6,674 nucleotides of DNA from Betaproteobacteria bacterium (lineage in GTDB: Bacteria; Pseudomonadota; Gammaproteobacteria; Burkholderiales; Burkholderiaceae_C), in the NCBI GenBank assembly GCA_005884255.1, contig VBDL01000163.1:1-6674 (forward strand), in the 5' to 3' direction. The notes beneath the pieces were generated by a model. It was not told the origin of the DNA, did not search any database, and saw nothing but the letters and a program-made list of their open reading frames with translations. Below are positions 5,202 through 6,674 of the stretch, in pieces. Made by a program: the position numbers and the translations under genes. Positions within the stretch are counted from its first letter, which is position 1. Every line of letters begins with the position of its first letter.

Positions 5202-6674
5202 TTCGGCCCGCCGCCGCCTTCCGGCGTGACCCACACGATGTTCTGCGTCGGGTCTTTGATGTCGCAGGTCTTGCAGTGCACGCAGTTCTGCGCGTTGATC
5301 TGCAGCCGCTCGGCGCCGTCGTCGTTCTTCACGAACTCGTAAACGCCCGCCGGGCAGTAGCGGCTCTCGGGGCCGGCATAGCTCACCAGGTTTATCTTCA
5401 CCGGCACCGACGCATCCTTCAGCGTCAGGTGCGCCGGCTGGTCCTCGGCGTGGTTGGTGTTGCTGATGAACACCGAGCTCAAGCGATCGAAGGTCAGCTT
5501 GCCATCGGGCTTCGGGTACTCGATCTTCGGCGCCTGGTCGGCCGGCATCAGCGACACATGATCGGGCTTGCTGTTGTGCAGCGTCCACGGCGGGGTGGTG
5601 ATGCCGAGCTTGGGCAGCAGCCATTGCTCGATGCCGGTCATCAGGCCGCCGACCAGCGTGCCCTTCTTGTACCAGAGCTTGAAGTTGCTCTGCTGTGCGA
5701 GCTCCTCGCGCAGCCAGCTCTTCTCGAAAGCCTGCGGGTAGGTGGCGAGCTCGTCGCCGGCGCGGCCGGCCGTCACGGCCTCGAAGGCCGCCTCGGCGCA
5801 CAGCATGCCGGTCTTGATGGCGGCATGGCTGCCCTTGATGCGCGCAGCGTTGAGGTAGCCCGCGTCGCAGCCGACCAGCGCGCCGCCGGGGAACACCGTC
5901 TTCGGCAGCGCCTGCAGCGTGCCGTTGTTGATGGCGCGCGCACCGTAGCCGATGCGCTTGCCGCCTTCGATGTGCGCGCGGATCGCCGGGTGCGTCTTCC
6001 AGCGCTGCATCTCCTCGAAGGGGCTGAGCCAGGGGTTCTTGTAGTCCAGGCCGATCACGAAGCCGAGCGTGACCTTGTTGCCTTCGAGGTGGTAGAGGAA
6101 GCCGCCGCCGAAGGTGCTGCTGTCCATCGGCCAGCCGGCGGTGTGCACCACCAGGCCGGGCCTGGCCTTGGCCGGATCGATCTCCCACAGCTCCTTCACG
6201 CCGATGGCGTAGCTCTGCGGGTCCTTGCCGTCGTTGAGCTTGAACTTCTCGATCAGTTGCTTGCCCAGGTGGCCGCGCGCACCCTCGGCGAAGACCGTGT
6301 ACTTGCCGTGCAGCTCCATGCCGAGCTGGAACGCGTCGGTCGGCTCGCCGCTCTTGCCGACACCCATGTTGCCGGTGGCCACGCCCTTGACGCGACCTTG
6401 CTCGTCGTACAGCACCTCGGCGGCCGCGAAGCCGGGGAAGATCTCGACGCCCAGGGCCTCGGCCTGCTGGGCCATCCACTTGACGACGTTGCCCAGCTGC
6501 ACCACGTAGCAGCCCTCGTTGTGGAAGTTGCGCGGCACCAGCCAGTCCGGCGTGCGGGTGGAACCCGTCTCGCTGAGCAAGAGCACGTCGTCAGCGGTGA
6601 CCGGCTGATTCAGCGGGGCGCCGAGTTCCTTCCAGGTGGGGAGCAGCTCGTTGATCGCGCGCGGGTCCATCACC
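5186..6674 (-). CDS. Electron transfer flavoprotein-ubiquinone oxidoreductase (5' end outside window)
   Basis: About 495 residues of ETF-QO, missing roughly the first 60 or so (including the FAD-binding glycine motif), since the family is usually near 550. The enzyme is a monotopic inner-membrane flavo-iron-sulfur protein that passes electrons from reduced ETF, and so from acyl-CoA dehydrogenases, to ubiquinone. Seen here, numbered within the fragment: an FAD/quinone-region stretch GCDAGYLNAARIKGSHAA, GWPMDSSTFGGGFLYH in the middle domain, and the C-terminal 4Fe-4S ligands C440 (YCPAGVYEF) and C464, C467, C470 (NCVHCKTCDIKDP). The protein ends GGGGPNYAGM, typical of the family. All four cluster cysteines are present, so the enzyme looks functional. 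The frame is still open at base 6674; the GTG and ATG near the edge are internal codons, not the start. It is convergent with lysR, overlapping it by 16 bases. Confidence 0.96.
   Translation of the reverse strand, partial: VMDPRAINELLPTWKELGAPLNQPVTADDVLLLSETGSTRTPDWLVPRNFHNEGCYVVQLGNVVKWMAQQAEALGVEIFPGFAAAEVLYDEQGRVKGVATGNMGVGKSGEPTDAFQLGMELHGKYTVFAEGARGHLGKQLIEKFKLNDGKDPQSYAIGVKELWEIDPAKARPGLVVHTAGWPMDSSTFGGGFLYHLEGNKVTLGFVIGLDYKNPWLSPFEEMQRWKTHPAIRAHIEGGKRIGYGARAINNGTLQALPKTVFPGGALVGCDAGYLNAARIKGSHAAIKTGMLCAEAAFEAVTAGRAGDELATYPQAFEKSWLREELAQQSNFKLWYKKGTLVGGLMTGIEQWLLPKLGITTPPWTLHNSKPDHVSLMPADQAPKIEYPKPDGKLTFDRLSSVFISNTNHAEDQPAHLTLKDASVPVKINLVSYAGPESRYCPAGVYEFVKNDDGAERLQINAQNCVHCKTCDIKDPTQNIVWVTPEGGGGPNYAGM

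Noticed and set aside
4023..6479. Very long - strand open frame (818 codons) overlapping the lyase, lysR and ETF-QO genes
   Set aside because: It is rich in Arg, Ala, His and Gly with no recognisable domain, and runs in an alternative frame of well-supported genes; a product of high GC content.

Overview
This window is a high-GC (about two thirds G+C), densely coded stretch of bacterial chromosome. Bug-type periplasmic binding protein, family III (CaiB/BaiF) CoA-transferase, HMG-CoA-lyase-like enzyme, divergent LysR regulator and bacterial ETF-ubiquinone oxidoreductase together point to a betaproteobacterium, most likely Burkholderiales. This is inferred from gene content and protein style; no rRNA or other marker gene is present. 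I see no mobile element, CRISPR array, tRNA or rRNA.

Layout: (1) Bases 1-1059, + strand: the C-terminal end of an acyl-CoA synthetase (AMP-binding superfamily), then, after a 4-base gap, an enoyl-CoA hydratase/isomerase-family protein that resembles ECHDC3 and lacks both catalytic glutamates of the crotonase family. (2) Bases 1063-4207, - strand: a compact three-gene operon, read in the order HMG-CoA-lyase-like enzyme, CaiB/BaiF CoA-transferase (ATGA stop/start overlap), Bug substrate-binding protein (29-base gap, good ribosome binding site). (3) Bases 4208-4295: an 88-base divergent intergenic region with three copies of a GGAATGYC element and a T-N11-A palindrome, a likely LysR operator. 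(4) Bases 4296-5201, + strand: the LysR-type regulator. (5) Bases 5186-6674, - strand: ETF-ubiquinone oxidoreductase, cut at its N-terminus by the window edge and overlapping the 3' end of the lysR gene by 16 bases.

How they may work together: the central operon looks like a capture-activate-cleave module for a branched hydroxy-dicarboxylic acid. The Bug protein would bind the acid in the periplasm, the CoA-transferase would make its CoA thioester (perhaps from succinyl-CoA), and the lyase would split it into acetyl-CoA plus a keto acid. 3-Hydroxy-3-methylglutarate (giving acetoacetate) and citramalate (giving pyruvate) are the simplest candidates, but the sequence does not settle the substrate. 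The divergent LysR gene is the natural regulator. The flanking genes also deal with acyl-CoA chemistry: ligase and crotonase-fold protein on one side, and on the other the membrane enzyme that passes acyl-CoA dehydrogenase electrons to the quinone pool.

No wholly new system is evident. The points most worth following up are the repeat-rich operator, the catalytically altered crotonase-fold protein and the unresolved substrate of the lyase/CoA-transferase/Bug operon.
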